NCBI RefSeq assembly: GCF_014925405.1
Contig: NZ_AQHJ01000024.1
Span: forward strand, 30,427-94,426
Source of the DNA: Pseudoalteromonas ulvae UL12
Lineage (GTDB): Bacteria > Pseudomonadota > Gammaproteobacteria > Enterobacterales > Alteromonadaceae
Length of the DNA stretch: 64,000 nucleotides
Direction of reading: 5' to 3'
Shown here: piece by piece, positions 18,889 to 28,641 of the stretch
How positions within the stretch are numbered: the stretch's first letter is position 1
Layout of the letters: every line of letters starts with the position of its first letter
Position numbers and translations under genes: made by a program
Notes under the pieces: model-generated
Seen by the model: only the letters and a program-made list of their open reading frames with translations
Databases searched by the model: none
Told to the model about the DNA's origin: nothing

Positions 18889-20754
18889 TTATTCTGAATC
18901 TGGGTAAATTAAGCCAAATGCACTCGCACCTAAGTCCGCACTGCTCACTGTATTTCTAAAGCCTGCAAATAATTCACGACCGGTACCAAATGTGTTGGTT
19001 TGAACACTGATTTCAACGTCACGCGCCGCTAATTCAGCCTCTTCAACATGCAGTACTAATGAGCCTGCTGGAGCATCGAGTGTGATTAAATCACCTTCGC
19101 GGATTTTACCAATCACGCCACCTTCAATCGCTTCAGGCGCAAGGTGGATAGCAGCAGGTACTTTACCTGATGCACCTGACATACGACCGTCAGTCACAAT
19201 GGCCACTTTAAAGCCTTTATCTTGTTGTGACGCCATAATCGGTGTCAGTTTATGCAGCTCAGGCATACCTTTGGCTTTCGGGCCTTGTTCTTTAATTACA
19301 GCTATAAAATCAGTCTCTAATTCACCACGTGAAAACGCATCTTGCAGACCCGCTTGCGAATCAAATACTTTAGCTGGAGCCGTCACAATTTGATGCTCTT
19401 TAGCGACCGCAGATACTTTAATCACCGCATGACCTAAGTTACCTGTTAACAATTGCAGACCGCCTTGCGGGCTAAATGCATCTGAAATTGGACGAAGCAC
19501 TTCTTGATCTAGCGACTCTTCAGGGCACGCCACCCACTTCACTTTTGAAGGGCCAGTTTGCGTACTCATGATTAAATTGCTGTCGTTTGCCAATAAAGGT
19601 TCAGTGGTATAAGGATCCAGACCGTCACCGACAATGGTTTTTACATCGTTGTGCAAAAAGCCTGCGCTGCGTAATTCACGCATTAAAAAGCCCATGCCAC
19701 CTGCTGCTTGGAAGTGGTTTACATCCGCATGACCATTTGGATAAATACGTGCCAGTAAAGGCACCACTTCAGATAAATCTGACATATCTTTCCAAGTCAA
19801 AATTACACCGGCCGCTTTTGCAATCGCAACAAGGTGAATGGCGTGGTTAGTTGAACCACCTGTGGCCAGTAGGCCCACTAAACCATTAATAATGGTTTTT
19901 TCAGAAACCACATCCGCTAAACAATTGGCATTTTTGCTTTCAATAAGCTGTTTGAGCATTTCTTCAACAGCATGTGCCGTTAAGCCATCACGCAATTCTG
20001 TGTATGGATTAACAAATGAACTACCCGGTAAGTGCAGCCCCATGATTTCCATCAACATTTGATTACTGTTAGCGGTACCGTAAAAAGTACATGTCCCAGC
20101 ACTGTGATAAGAAGCACTTTCGGCTTCAAGTAACTCATCACGCCCGACTTTACCTTGGGCAAATTGCTGACGAACACGGGCTTTTTCTTTATTAGGTAAG
20201 CCTGACTGCATTGGGCCAGCAGGTAAAAACATCGTCGGTAAGTGACCAAACGATAACGCACCAATTAATAGGCCTGGGACGATTTTGTCACACACGCCTA
20301 AACAAAATACGCCATCAAATACATCGTGAGATAACGAGACAGCTGTCGACATGGCAATGACATCGCGTGAAAACAACGATAACTCCATGCCATCACGGCC
20401 TTGCGTTACCCCATCACACATCGCAGGTACGCCACCAGCCACTTGTGCGGTTGAGTTATGTTTTTTAGCGATGTCTTTAATTAAATCTGGATAATCTTTG
20501 TAAGGTACATGTGCAGATAACATGTCATTGTATGAGTTGATGATGGCTAAATTCGGTTGTTCATCTGCTTTGAGTAATGATTTTTCGTCTGAGCTACACG
20601 CCGCCATGACGTGCGCTAAATTACCACATCCTAAACCGGCTCTGACACGTGTTTGAGATTTGGCATGATTAATTCGGGCCATGTAGGCGTCGCGAGTCGC
20701 TTTGCTTCGGTTGATTACACGTTCAGTGACTTCTTGAATACGAGGATGCAGCAT
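18889..20754 (-). CDS. edd: 6-phosphogluconate dehydratase
   Basis: Edd dehydrates 6-phosphogluconate to KDPG and is an iron-sulfur enzyme of the IlvD/Edd family. The 621-residue protein starts [14 protein letters not shown] and matches E. coli Edd ([11 protein letters not shown] near 44-54, [23 protein letters not shown] near 114-136, [10 protein letters not shown] near 300, [17 protein letters not shown] near 520). An in-frame TTG at 20763 could add three residues, but the ATG at 20754 is better spaced from AGAG. It is the first gene of edd-eda-gap, with two copies of the TGACACCGGTGTCA operator and a strong hairpin in its upstream region. Confidence 0.96.
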   Translation of the reverse strand: MLHPRIQEVTERVINRSKATRDAYMARINHAKSQTRVRAGLGCGNLAHVMAACSSDEKSLLKADEQPNLAIINSYNDMLSAHVPYKDYPDLIKDIAKKHNSTAQVAGGVPAMCDGVTQGRDGMELSLFSRDVIAMSTAVSLSHDVFDGVFCLGVCDKIVPGLLIGALSFGHLPTMFLPAGPMQSGLPNKEKARVRQQFAQGKVGRDELLEAESASYHSAGTCTFYGTANSNQMLMEIMGLHLPGSSFVNPYTELRDGLTAHAVEEMLKQLIESKNANCLADVVSEKTIINGLVGLLATGGSTNHAIHLVAIAKAAGVILTWKDMSDLSEVVPLLARIYPNGHADVNHFQAAGGMGFLMRELRSAGFLHNDVKTIVGDGLDPYTTEPLLANDSNLIMSTQTGPSKVKWVACPEESLDQEVLRPISDAFSPQGGLQLLTGNLGHAVIKVSAVAKEHQIVTAPAKVFDSQAGLQDAFSRGELETDFIAVIKEQGPKAKGMPELHKLTPIMASQQDKGFKVAIVTDGRMSGASGKVPAAIHLAPEAIEGGVIGKIREGDLITLDAPAGSLVLHVEEAELAARDVEISVQTNTFGTGRELFAGFRNTVSSADLGASAFGLIYPDSE

Positions 20755-20786
20755 AAAATTCAACTCTATTTGATAGTGGATAAAAG

Positions 20787-20834
20787 GCTCAGTACTACAC
20801 TCTCCCGACTCCAGGGCGAGTCACAGTACTGAGC
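20787..20834 (-). promoter_or_regulatory. strong stem-loop in the edd leader
   Basis: GCTCAGTACT (20787-20796) and AGTACTGAGC (20825-20834) form a perfect 10-bp stem. Inside it, GACTC (20807-20811) pairs with GAGTC (20818-20822). The element lies 32 bp upstream of the edd ATG, within the expected mRNA leader, and is followed on the minus strand by CTTTTATCC. It could be an attenuator, an mRNA-stabilising hairpin or a protein-binding site; sequence alone does not decide. Confidence 0.55.
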
Positions 20835-20894
20835 ACATTTTGATTTACCCGTTCAAAGGTGCGGCATTAAGTTGTGTCTCTCACAATCACAACC

Positions 20895-20908
20895 TGACAC
20901 CGGTGTCA
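20895..20908. promoter_or_regulatory. operator A, copy 1 (edd promoter)
   Basis: TGACACCGGTGTCA, a perfect 14-bp palindrome with a central CG, typical of LacI-family operators. Its centre is 33 bp from copy 2, about three helical turns. Confidence 0.75.
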
Positions 20909-20927
20909 CTGTATTAACTCACGTTTG

Positions 20928-20941
20928 TGACACCGGTGTCA
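20928..20941. promoter_or_regulatory. operator A, copy 2, overlapping a possible edd -35 element
   Basis: TGACACCGGTGTCA again. On the minus strand the next base makes TTGACA (20942-20937), a perfect -35 hexamer embedded in the palindrome. A weak GTTAAT lies 18 bp further, and copy 1 falls near the likely start of transcription. Binding here would block RNA polymerase. The only LacI-type regulators in the window are at 21098 and 23440; the one cotranscribed with glk is the more likely partner (inference). Confidence 0.75.
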
Positions 20942-21023
20942 ACCATCAAACCTAAAATTAGTTTATCTTTTTGATAATTGCTAGCTGAGATTCAAAACTT
21001 AATCGAACTGTCATCGGACAGAC

Positions 21024-21050
21024 ATAAAAAAACGCCCCTTGAGGGCGTTT
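21024..21050 (-). terminator. rho-independent terminator of glk-lacI
   Basis: On the minus strand, AACGCCC / GGGCGTT (21031-21047) forms a 7-bp stem with a 5-nt loop. A run of T follows (plus-strand AAAAA at 21026-21030), about 50 bp beyond the lacI stop codon. Confidence 0.88.
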
Positions 21051-21097
21051 GTAACAATCTGAAATTACTTTAAATAATTGCGTAAGCTGAGATCTGG

Positions 21098-22117
21098 TTA
21101 CTGACCGATATACGGTCCGGTCGATTCTCGAGTGATCAAGGTCGCAGGTAGGTTTTCTTTAAAAATCTCGCTATCGGGTTGTTTGATTTGTTCGATTAAT
21201 TTAGTCACTGCAATATGAGTCATTTGCTCTACAGGCTGAGCTATGGTGGTTAAGCCCGGCCAAATGTGGCGTGCAATTGGCGCATTATCAAAGCCCGCTA
21301 TCGATAAATCATGAGGAACAGCGAGTTTTAATTGAGAGGCGACTTTAAGCACAGCCGCAGCCATGTAATCATTCGAGGCAAAAACAGCTGAAGGCCTTGG
21401 GGATAAATTCAAAATCCTTCGTGCACTGTCTTCACCTGAATGATAACTAAAGTTACCTTCATCCACTAAGCGCTCAGAAAACGTAATACCGCTTTCAGCA
21501 AGCGCTTGCTTATACCCTAAAAAACGCTGCTCTGTCGCACTATGATCTGGGTGTCCTTTAATGAAGGCAATGTCGCGATGGCCAAGCGAAATAAGCAGTT
21601 TCGTAATTTCATAGGCCGCAAAGCCATCATTGCTGCCAATCGAGATTGAATCATCATCCAACAACACTGACGCAACACGAGAATAAGGCACCTTTTTGGC
21701 TTTTAAAAACTCAACCAAAGGTTTTTGATCTGAAAAAGGAGGTGTTAAAACAATGCCATCGAGCTGAGAAGTGTGCAGCAATGTTTCGATATTATCGAGT
21801 AATGCCTGACCGCGATGTTCACAAGGGTGGATCAATAAATGATACTGTTGCTCTTGGCACGCTTTGAGCGCCCCAGTTTGCACCCGCGTAATATAACTTT
21901 TACTTGGATTATCATATAAGCAACCAATAATGAAACTGCGGTTATTCGCCAGTCCTCGTGCTATGGGATTGGGCTTATAATCGAGCTCTTTAAACGCAGC
22001 CAGCACTTTTTCACGGGTCGCATCACTGACGTTGACTTCATTATTCAACACTCGCGAGACCGTTTTTTTAGATACACCAGCGTGCTTTGCCACACTATTG
22101 ATTGTGATTTTTTCCAT
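21098..22117 (-). CDS. LacI-family regulator, candidate repressor of edd-eda-gap and glk
   Basis: A 339-residue LacI/GalR regulator. The helix-turn-helix ITINSVAKHAGVSKKTVSRVLN is at about 3-24, the hinge PNPIARGLANNRS (about 49-61) carries the minor-groove leucine, and a sugar-binding domain ends in a GFDNAPIARHIWPGLTTIAQP motif. I start at the ATG at 22117 (MEKITINS) because it has GAGAG just upstream; an ATG at 22129 would add four residues. It lies 44 bp downstream of glk, so its expression follows glucose kinase. A role as repressor through operator A is inferred from position. Confidence 0.92.
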   Translation of the reverse strand: MEKITINSVAKHAGVSKKTVSRVLNNEVNVSDATREKVLAAFKELDYKPNPIARGLANNRSFIIGCLYDNPSKSYITRVQTGALKACQEQQYHLLIHPCEHRGQALLDNIETLLHTSQLDGIVLTPPFSDQKPLVEFLKAKKVPYSRVASVLLDDDSISIGSNDGFAAYEITKLLISLGHRDIAFIKGHPDHSATEQRFLGYKQALAESGITFSERLVDEGNFSYHSGEDSARRILNLSPRPSAVFASNDYMAAAVLKVASQLKLAVPHDLSIAGFDNAPIARHIWPGLTTIAQPVEQMTHIAVTKLIEQIKQPDSEIFKENLPATLITRESTGPYIGQ

Positions 22118-22161
22118 TTCAACTCTCATTAATCAATACCATGCAGGTATTCATTACTTGT

Positions 22162-23145
22162 TTAACGCGCGATTAAACTCGCTGCTGCTCCAATAAATGG
22201 AATATTATCTTGGGTGACTAAGGTAACCGGAATATCTGCAACGTAATGACTCATAATGCCTTTTTGCATAAATCGGTCAGCAAATTGGCTTTGCAACAAT
22301 ACATCTTGCATCCGCGGTAAAATTCCACCACCGATAAACACGCCACCACGAGCGCCAAAGGTCAGCGCCAAATCACCAGCGACACTGCCGATCCAATCAC
22401 AAAATTGTGCCAATGTTTGTTGGCATATATCACACTGCCCCAATAAGGCTAATTCAGAAATGCGAGCGGCAGAATAGTCTTCTACAGGTTGTTGTTTCAC
22501 TGTCGCAACCGCTCGGTATAAACGCTCTAAGCCTGAGCCTGAAAAAACAGTTTCAACCGAGACATGCTTCACTTCTTGTGCGATAACACTGATCAACTGA
22601 CGTTCAAATTCATTCACAGCAGCAAGGGTAATGTGCCCCGCTTCACAACTAAGAACACTTTGTTGATGATCATTAAACACCAGCGCTGCAGCACCAAAGC
22701 CAGTACCTGGCCCCATCACCGCAATATTGCTATACGTTTCAGCCGTTCCGTGTTTGATTGGCAAGTTTTGATCAGTTTTTAAATAAGGGGCTGCATATGC
22801 AAAGGCGGCAAAATCATTGATGACTTTTAATTCTTGAAAATTAAATTCTGTTTTCAAAGCATCTAACGTAAAGCGCCAACCTAAATTCGTTAAGTTAACC
22901 TCTTGCCCTTTCATCGGTCCTGCAACAGCGAGCGCAGCCCGTGTAGGCTGTGAAAAAGGTAAGGTCGCAATATACGCAGATAATACAGACTCAAGAGAAG
23001 TGAATTCAGCACTCACAAAGGTCTGCGCATGGGCGATAGTAAATTGCAGTGATGCGACATCAAAATCAGTAACCAAAGCAAAGCGTGCATTAGTTCCGCC
23101 TACATCTGCGACAATAATGGGTTGAAATTTAGTGACACTGTTCAT
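22162..23145 (-). CDS. glk: glucokinase
   Basis: Glucokinase of the bacterial Glk (non-ROK) family, 327 residues, phosphorylating free glucose with ATP. ADVGGTNARFAL (13-24) is the phosphate-1 motif, NDFAAFAYA (about 110) contains the catalytic Asp, GPGTGFGAAAL is near 145, and GGVFIGGGILPRM near 290. It would feed glucose from the nearby amylases into glucose-6-phosphate for the Entner-Doudoroff route. An operator A palindrome lies 188 bp upstream of its start. The start ATG at 23145 has AGAGA 8 bp upstream. Confidence 0.95.
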   Translation of the reverse strand: MNSVTKFQPIIVADVGGTNARFALVTDFDVASLQFTIAHAQTFVSAEFTSLESVLSAYIATLPFSQPTRAALAVAGPMKGQEVNLTNLGWRFTLDALKTEFNFQELKVINDFAAFAYAAPYLKTDQNLPIKHGTAETYSNIAVMGPGTGFGAAALVFNDHQQSVLSCEAGHITLAAVNEFERQLISVIAQEVKHVSVETVFSGSGLERLYRAVATVKQQPVEDYSAARISELALLGQCDICQQTLAQFCDWIGSVAGDLALTFGARGGVFIGGGILPRMQDVLLQSQFADRFMQKGIMSHYVADIPVTLVTQDNIPFIGAAASLIAR

Positions 23146-23332
23146 CGTGTTTCTCTCACTTTACGGCCAAAGGCTTTTATATCGAATTGAAACATACCCA
23201 TCAAATTACCCTGACACTAGTCATTGAATTCCAATTTGTGTTACCTTCTTCCCGCTACAAAAAGAAGCGCACACACCGTGGATTTTTGATAAATATACGA
23301 ATTGACAACAATACGACAAAACTGCCACATTA

Positions 23333-23346
23333 TGACACCGGTGTCA
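23333..23346. promoter_or_regulatory. operator A, copy 3 (glk / lacI intergenic)
   Basis: TGACACCGGTGTCA, identical to the two copies upstream of edd, placed in the 294-bp divergent gap between glk and the second lacI gene. It could control either or both directions. Besides it, the gap is AT-rich and shows nothing else that I can name. Confidence 0.75.
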
Positions 23347-23439
23347 GCTAAATTTCAATAATTAACTGCCAATTCTTTCATATATTATACAAAAGTCAGG
23401 GTTTTTATTGATGGGTCCATTTTCTGTTTGGGATGTTAA

Positions 23440-24471
23440 ATGAAAGGTAAAGCCACATCTTTTGATATTGCTCATTTTGCAGGCGTATCGCAGTCGACTG
23501 TTTCACGCGCGCTGAGAAACAGCCCGTTAGTCAATGAAGAAACGCGTAAAAAAGTGCATGAGATTGCCAAGCAGCTCAATTACAAAGTCGATAAAAATGC
23601 CAGCAACCTGCGCACCCAACAAAGCAGTACTTTGGCGTTGTTATTGTTTGAAGATCCCACTGCGGATGATTCACAAATAAATCCATTCTTTTTAGCCATG
23701 CTTGGCAGTATCACACGTGCATGCGCGCGTGCAGGTTATGATTTGTTAGTCTCATTCCAACAAGCCAGTCAAGATTGGCACGCAGACTACGAAGATAGCC
23801 ACCGTGCTGATGGCCTAATTTTGCTTGGTTATGGCGATTTTATCGATTATCAAGAAAAGCTCGATAAACTGATGGCAAATCAAACCAAGTTTGTCTGTTG
23901 GGGCGCGCAAGTCCCAAACCGACCGGATCTGTCATTGCGATGTGATAATTATTTGGGTGGCCGCTTAGCAGGTCAGCATTTATTAGGGCAACAACGACGT
24001 CAGTTTGCATTTATTGGTGATGCCTCAGAGCATAGCCCTGAGTTTAATGAACGTTTTAATGGCTTTAAAGACGTATTAGTAGAACACAATATGTGCATTG
24101 ACACGCGTAAAATTGCTAATGCCATCTCGACTGAAAGTTCGGGTTATCATGCCACTCATTCGTTGATCAGCAATAAAATTCAGTTTGATGCGCTATTTGC
24201 GGCCAGTGATTTAATTGCCATTGGTGCTATTCGTGCCCTTAAAGAAGCGGGTTTGTCGGTCCCTGAAGATGTATCTGTGATTGGTTTTGATGATATTCCT
24301 GTGGCGAGCTTTGTGAACCCTCCCCTAACGACTATTTCGCAAAGCACCTCAAAAGCAGGTGAAATGCTGGTCGAGAATTTATTAAAGTTAATTGCAGGTC
24401 ATGAGGTCGTACACGATATCCTCACTCCAGAGCTGGTGATCAGGCAATCAACGAGCCCGCTGGCAGACTAG
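23440..24471 (+). CDS. LacI-family regulator, candidate regulator of the starch genes
   Basis: A 343-residue LacI/GalR regulator. The helix-turn-helix [21 protein letters not shown] is at about 6-26, the hinge [13 protein letters not shown] follows at about 51-63, and the ligand-binding domain carries [11 protein letters not shown] near 127 and [21 protein letters not shown] near 280. It differs from the neighbouring LacI at the recognition helix (QS against KK), so the two should read different operators. With operator A assigned to the glk-linked regulator, this one is the natural candidate for operator B (TGCATACGTATGCA type). That pairing is inference. Confidence 0.9.
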   Translation: MKGKATSFDIAHFAGVSQSTVSRALRNSPLVNEETRKKVHEIAKQLNYKVDKNASNLRTQQSSTLALLLFEDPTADDSQINPFFLAMLGSITRACARAGYDLLVSFQQASQDWHADYEDSHRADGLILLGYGDFIDYQEKLDKLMANQTKFVCWGAQVPNRPDLSLRCDNYLGGRLAGQHLLGQQRRQFAFIGDASEHSPEFNERFNGFKDVLVEHNMCIDTRKIANAISTESSGYHATHSLISNKIQFDALFAASDLIAIGAIRALKEAGLSVPEDVSVIGFDDIPVASFVNPPLTTISQSTSKAGEMLVENLLKLIAGHEVVHDILTPELVIRQSTSPLAD

Positions 24472-24487
24472 TTTTTGTAAAAATACA

Positions 24488-26035
24488 TTAAATTGAGTAT
24501 GGCAGTAAGCTAATTTGCTTATCGATTTCGTTTTCAAGGGCGGTTAAATCGCCCAGCGCATAGCTGGCTTGGCGAATGAGTAATGACTGATAGTGAAATA
24601 CCCAAGTAGTCGTAGTTACATCCAGTGAGGAAACAACAAGATCCGTTTCTTGTATTCGCCCAAGCGCTTTTGCAAACGCGTGTCTATCAACTGTTTCTAT
24701 TGGCTGAGCCAATAAAGCGAGTGCACTGAGGGTCTGAGACGTTTGGTATTGCAACCACTGCGGCTGGTTATTCAGTAGTTCTGTGACTTTTTGCAACATT
24801 TGCTGATTTAATTCCTGCACTGGACTCAGCTCTCCTTGACCAACATACGCTTTTTGTAAAAACGTGCCTAATTCTGGGGTCAAAGCAGCGAGACCGCGTC
24901 CCTCTATCAGTTCAATCAGCCCTTGCCAATCGTCCATTTGATGTAAAATAGATGCGTGACGGCTTGTTAACCACGACGACGAAAACATGCCTAATTCTGT
25001 GGCATTATTAAGTAGCGTCAGAGCATCGTTTAAGCGCGCTTCGTCTTGTGCAATATAAATAGCGGTCGCCAACGAGGTCGGTGACAACACCTTTTGATCT
25101 GACATTAACGCGACAGAATGTTTGAGCTCAGAAAAAAGGCTCGGATCTCGCGTTTCTTTATGTAAATTAATCGCGGATTCAAACTGAGTTTTACTACTAC
25201 TTAAATCAAATGCGACTTTATCAGACAAAGCCAATAAACCAGTATTATCTGCCACTTGCAGACTGCCACTTACAGGCTCAGCCGTGCTTGGAGTAATAAT
25301 CAACGCTTGGCTCATAATCGGTTTAGATGCATCTGACACCGTAGCGGGCGAGGTATGTTGATAAAACGTATTCAAATAGCCTAAACCAAGCATCCCCAGT
25401 GCGAAACCTTTAGCAAACCGACTGCCATAAACGCCTCTAAGCCATTGCTGTATTCCCTGAAATACAGATATTGTCACTATTGTTTGCTGGACGCTTGAAT
25501 GGAGTAATCGCTCTGGATCCGGTGCTGTCACCTTGGTGAGCTCTTGTGACTGCTCATCGTGGGGGGGAACAACCTCTATTGGAGCTGATGCTTGCAGCGC
25601 AGCAGTTGCCAGCACACACACATCGTTTTCAAAAATAATGATGTTATCTGGCACAAAACATACTTGTACTTCACCATCTTTTTTGCGATCGCTATGAGTC
25701 AAAAGCGTTGTTTCATCGTCTAATTGACTCAGCACCTGCTGAACTTTTTGATTAAAGCGCGACAAATGTTTGTTGATCCGTTGATGGGTTTTAGGGGGTG
25801 TTTCATCGGGGTAAACCGCTTCAAACAACAGATCTTTATAAATAAACCCGTCGCTGTACGCAGCATTTTCACCGAGTACACTTTGCGCTTTAATTGTCGC
25901 CAATTGATAAATGGTGTGGAAATAAACAGGTGTAGCATCGGGTTGATCATTGAGCAGCAGCGTGCGTCCGCAGGCAAGTTGCAGATGAATGGTTATCTGT
26001 AATGGTTTTTCTTTAACGCGAAAAATAAACTGCAC
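24488..26035 (-). CDS. unknown protein: possible winged-helix N-terminus, possible membrane segment, helical repeat C-terminus
   Basis: I do not recognise this 515-residue protein as a named family. Residues 55-101 (SDGFIYKDLLFEAVYPDETP...HQRINKHLSRF) look like the end of an OmpR/ToxR-type winged helix. Residues 150-200 form a linker, and residues 207-225 (AKGFALGMLGLGYLNTFY) are a moderately hydrophobic, possible single membrane helix after a basic flank. The rest (about 270-510) is alpha-helical and TPR-like. A ToxR/CadC-like membrane regulator is the best guess. The start is a GTG at 26035 with a weak ribosome site. It converges on the lacI at 24471 (16 bp) and lies downstream of the glucoamylase operon. 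Confidence 0.6.
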   Translation of the reverse strand: MQFIFRVKEKPLQITIHLQLACGRTLLLNDQPDATPVYFHTIYQLATIKAQSVLGENAAYSDGFIYKDLLFEAVYPDETPPKTHQRINKHLSRFNQKVQQVLSQLDDETTLLTHSDRKKDGEVQVCFVPDNIIIFENDVCVLATAALQASAPIEVVPPHDEQSQELTKVTAPDPERLLHSSVQQTIVTISVFQGIQQWLRGVYGSRFAKGFALGMLGLGYLNTFYQHTSPATVSDASKPIMSQALIITPSTAEPVSGSLQVADNTGLLALSDKVAFDLSSSKTQFESAINLHKETRDPSLFSELKHSVALMSDQKVLSPTSLATAIYIAQDEARLNDALTLLNNATELGMFSSSWLTSRHASILHQMDDWQGLIELIEGRGLAALTPELGTFLQKAYVGQGELSPVQELNQQMLQKVTELLNNQPQWLQYQTSQTLSALALLAQPIETVDRHAFAKALGRIQETDLVVSSLDVTTTTWVFHYQSLLIRQASYALGDLTALENEIDKQISLLPYSI

Positions 26036-26162
26036 GGACGTAAACCTAACACTTCAGAACGATCAACCGAGCTATTAAAGCACAACATACACACAGTATG
26101 AACCTTTTTGAGTAACAATCTGTGACTTTTAATCATCATACTAACAAGTCCTGCGTTCACTA

Positions 26163-26201
26163 TTGAGCAAGCCGCTTGCCAATGACAAGCAACTTGCTCA
26201 A
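26163..26201 (-). terminator. strong hairpin after the glucoamylase operon
   Basis: TTGAGCAAG (26163-26171) pairs with CTTGCTCAA (26193-26201), with an inner GCTTG (26174-26178) / CAAGC (26186-26190) stem, 10 bp after the glucoamylase stop. There is no T-run, so it may be a 3'-end stabilising structure rather than a true terminator. Confidence 0.5.
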
Positions 26202-26211
26202 CAGGGCGCAA

Positions 26212-28629
26212 TTATTGTTGAAGTGTACGCGACACTATCGGGTAATAATCCCACACTTGTTGATCATGTAATGAACGCACCAACTTAATGTATTCTGCAT
26301 GAGTCCACGCTAATGGCGTAGCAGAATTTGTGCCTTCACCAAATTGATAGCCATGGGGATTGACCCCTACATTATCCCACACTTGCTCTGGTAACATCAT
26401 GCCTTGGTTGGCAAACAGCTCCATCGCTTTGACATAGGTATTTTTTAACGCTGCGATTTTTTGTGGTGCAACAGGCTTTCCATCAGCATTCTTGAGCGTA
26501 CGCGCCAGTTCAAAGTGCCCTCGCTCACCGGTAAAAAATGGCCATACTCGCCCACGCTGACCAGGTGTATTGCCACCTAACTCACCATAATTTGTACCTG
26601 TGGCCTCATCTTCGCCATAACCATCATTGCCATAACGACGCCACCCTGGAAAACTTCCTTCCACTTCAGCAAATTTAAAGCTGTATTTCACGCGTAAGTT
26701 TTCAGGTAATGTTTCATTGTCATATTCAGCCAAACTCGCTTGAATATGGCTATCATCCACGGCTCTGACGCCATAACGAACTAACTCTAAAAATCCACCA
26801 TCTAAGATGAGGTCTTTGGCGAGCCCTTCACGTCCATTATTGCTAGCCAGCATTGTTTGACTGTTAGCATCGTCATCTTGACTGATCCGGATGTAATAAT
26901 GTCCATCACTTTGCGGTAATTGGCCTTTGGTGGTCACCATTTGCTGCTCAATGTCAGCTGAATAACGACGCGCAGTATTGAGATACAAAGAGGCCGATTC
27001 AGTGTCACCCGCAAGCTGAGCTATGTCGGCAGCGGTAATAAGTCCAGCAACGACAGCAGCTGTGGTTGAAGGTGAATGGCCAGCTTGCTCTTCCCAGCGT
27101 TCTTGCTGTGTCATCGGTGGGGTGATCTGGGTATCATTCCAAAGGATCTTTGCCCGGCCACCATGTACCAAAAAGTCTGCGGCTGGTTTAAGCATTTTTT
27201 GATACCAGTTCACCAATTCAGCATCTGACAAGGTCTTTGCTTGCCATAGTTTCCATGCCAGCATAATTGGCATCGCAGTTTGATCTAACTGCACACCCAC
27301 CCATTCAAGTTCGCCATCAACATGGGTTTTTTGTAAGAACCACCCCGTATCACCGCTATTTCCTGGCGTTTGTGCATTAACTTGGACTTTTTCTAAATAA
27401 TTAAATGCAGTTTTAGCACTTTGAGTATCCCCAAGTGCCAATAACGCCATCGCGACTTGATAAAAGTCGCGAACCCACACAGCTTTGTAACCTGTATGAC
27501 CTTCGACGGCTTTGACTGTGTCTCCCCACGGGTTAGATAAAGACGCTATCAGTGCACCTGCATGGGTTTTATCTTCTTGTGCTTTGAGCACCAACGCACT
27601 GGTGTATAGCAACTTACCGTTATCTGTCGTGCTCGCTGCAAGGGAGTCTAATTGCGGTAAACTGCTAAGGTAATCTTGCCAACCAATCAGCTCGCCTTCA
27701 CCATTGTAATGGGCAAGCACCTGATCATAACCCCGTGCGAGTGTTTGATTTGCTTGTTGCAGGCTCTCTGCTTCGCTGTTACCAAAACTTAGTAACACAT
27801 CAAACGTTTTACCCTGTGCTGATTGCTGCGCAACGCTGCCTAATTTAGCAAACATAGACACATTACCAGCTTGCTCACCCGTATCTTGGTAGGCAATCAG
27901 AGCTTGCTTTGCTTGTAATTGGCTCAAGCCATCAGACTCACCCGTAAAGCCGACCATGGCCAGCTCAAACCCATTGCTTGATTTAAGAGTCAAGTAATTA
28001 TCCTGATCCCAAGCCACCAGCGCCCCGTCAACCACTTTTGCGCTATCGCCAACACCATTGTTGTTTACATACGGATTCACGCTGACAAAGGCATCTATTT
28101 CGCCTTGTAAACTGATTACTTGATGACGGACAAATAACGTTTGCCCATCAGGATCGGTAAAAATATGCTTAATAATTTTGAAACGGCCGAGTTTATCTGT
28201 GTTGGTAATTTTATACGCCAACGATTGCGGTCGACCTTTAGCGTCAGTGGCTAAATATTCAATCACACTGTCTGTATCATCACGCTCTGTGGCGACATAA
28301 CCGGCGCCTTTGATCACCAACTGCATGTCTTTAATTTGCGCTTGATGGATTAAACCAAACATGGTTTCTGTAATGATCCCCTCGGCAACACTGAACCACA
28401 CTTTAGAGACTGTGCTGGTTGGCGCATCATTGCTGTATTGCAACTGATGATATTGCTCATAGGACGTGCCAATCCCAGTTTTACCCGAATACGCCCAATA
28501 AGGCGTCTCACCAGGTGCCCCCGGTGCACTGCCCGCCAGTTTTACTGCTGCAGTCGATGTGGCAGGTTGCTGGCAACCCACCAAAGTCGCGCTCAATAAA
28601 GCCAGCGCAAGAGTCGATTTAATATTCAT
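26212..28629 (-). CDS. glucoamylase-type GH15 lipoprotein (glucan 1,4-alpha-glucosidase)
   Basis: An exo-acting enzyme that releases glucose from starch or maltodextrin ends. The start at 28629 (MNIKSTLALALLSATLVGC) gives a lipoprotein signal with the lipobox LVGC, so it is anchored on the periplasmic face or outer membrane. About 805 residues: a glucodextranase-like N-terminal beta domain (about 30-280), then the (alpha/alpha)6 GH15 domain with AVWVRDFYQVAMALLALG near 385, RWEEQAGHSPSTTAAV near 510 (general acid Glu) and LAWTHAEYIKLV near 780 (general base Glu). In-frame GTG/ATG codons at 28638 and 28635 are alternatives. It is the last gene of the 32.1-26.2 kb operon. Confidence 0.9.
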   Translation of the reverse strand: MNIKSTLALALLSATLVGCQQPATSTAAVKLAGSAPGAPGETPYWAYSGKTGIGTSYEQYHQLQYSNDAPTSTVSKVWFSVAEGIITETMFGLIHQAQIKDMQLVIKGAGYVATERDDTDSVIEYLATDAKGRPQSLAYKITNTDKLGRFKIIKHIFTDPDGQTLFVRHQVISLQGEIDAFVSVNPYVNNNGVGDSAKVVDGALVAWDQDNYLTLKSSNGFELAMVGFTGESDGLSQLQAKQALIAYQDTGEQAGNVSMFAKLGSVAQQSAQGKTFDVLLSFGNSEAESLQQANQTLARGYDQVLAHYNGEGELIGWQDYLSSLPQLDSLAASTTDNGKLLYTSALVLKAQEDKTHAGALIASLSNPWGDTVKAVEGHTGYKAVWVRDFYQVAMALLALGDTQSAKTAFNYLEKVQVNAQTPGNSGDTGWFLQKTHVDGELEWVGVQLDQTAMPIMLAWKLWQAKTLSDAELVNWYQKMLKPAADFLVHGGRAKILWNDTQITPPMTQQERWEEQAGHSPSTTAAVVAGLITAADIAQLAGDTESASLYLNTARRYSADIEQQMVTTKGQLPQSDGHYYIRISQDDDANSQTMLASNNGREGLAKDLILDGGFLELVRYGVRAVDDSHIQASLAEYDNETLPENLRVKYSFKFAEVEGSFPGWRRYGNDGYGEDEATGTNYGELGGNTPGQRGRVWPFFTGERGHFELARTLKNADGKPVAPQKIAALKNTYVKAMELFANQGMMLPEQVWDNVGVNPHGYQFGEGTNSATPLAWTHAEYIKLVRSLHDQQVWDYYPIVSRTLQQ

Positions 28630-28641
28630 ATACATCACTTT

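Noticed and set aside
20764..21020. HexR box upstream of edd
   Set aside because: No TGTAAT...ATTACA-type palindrome found; only the LacI-type sites are present.
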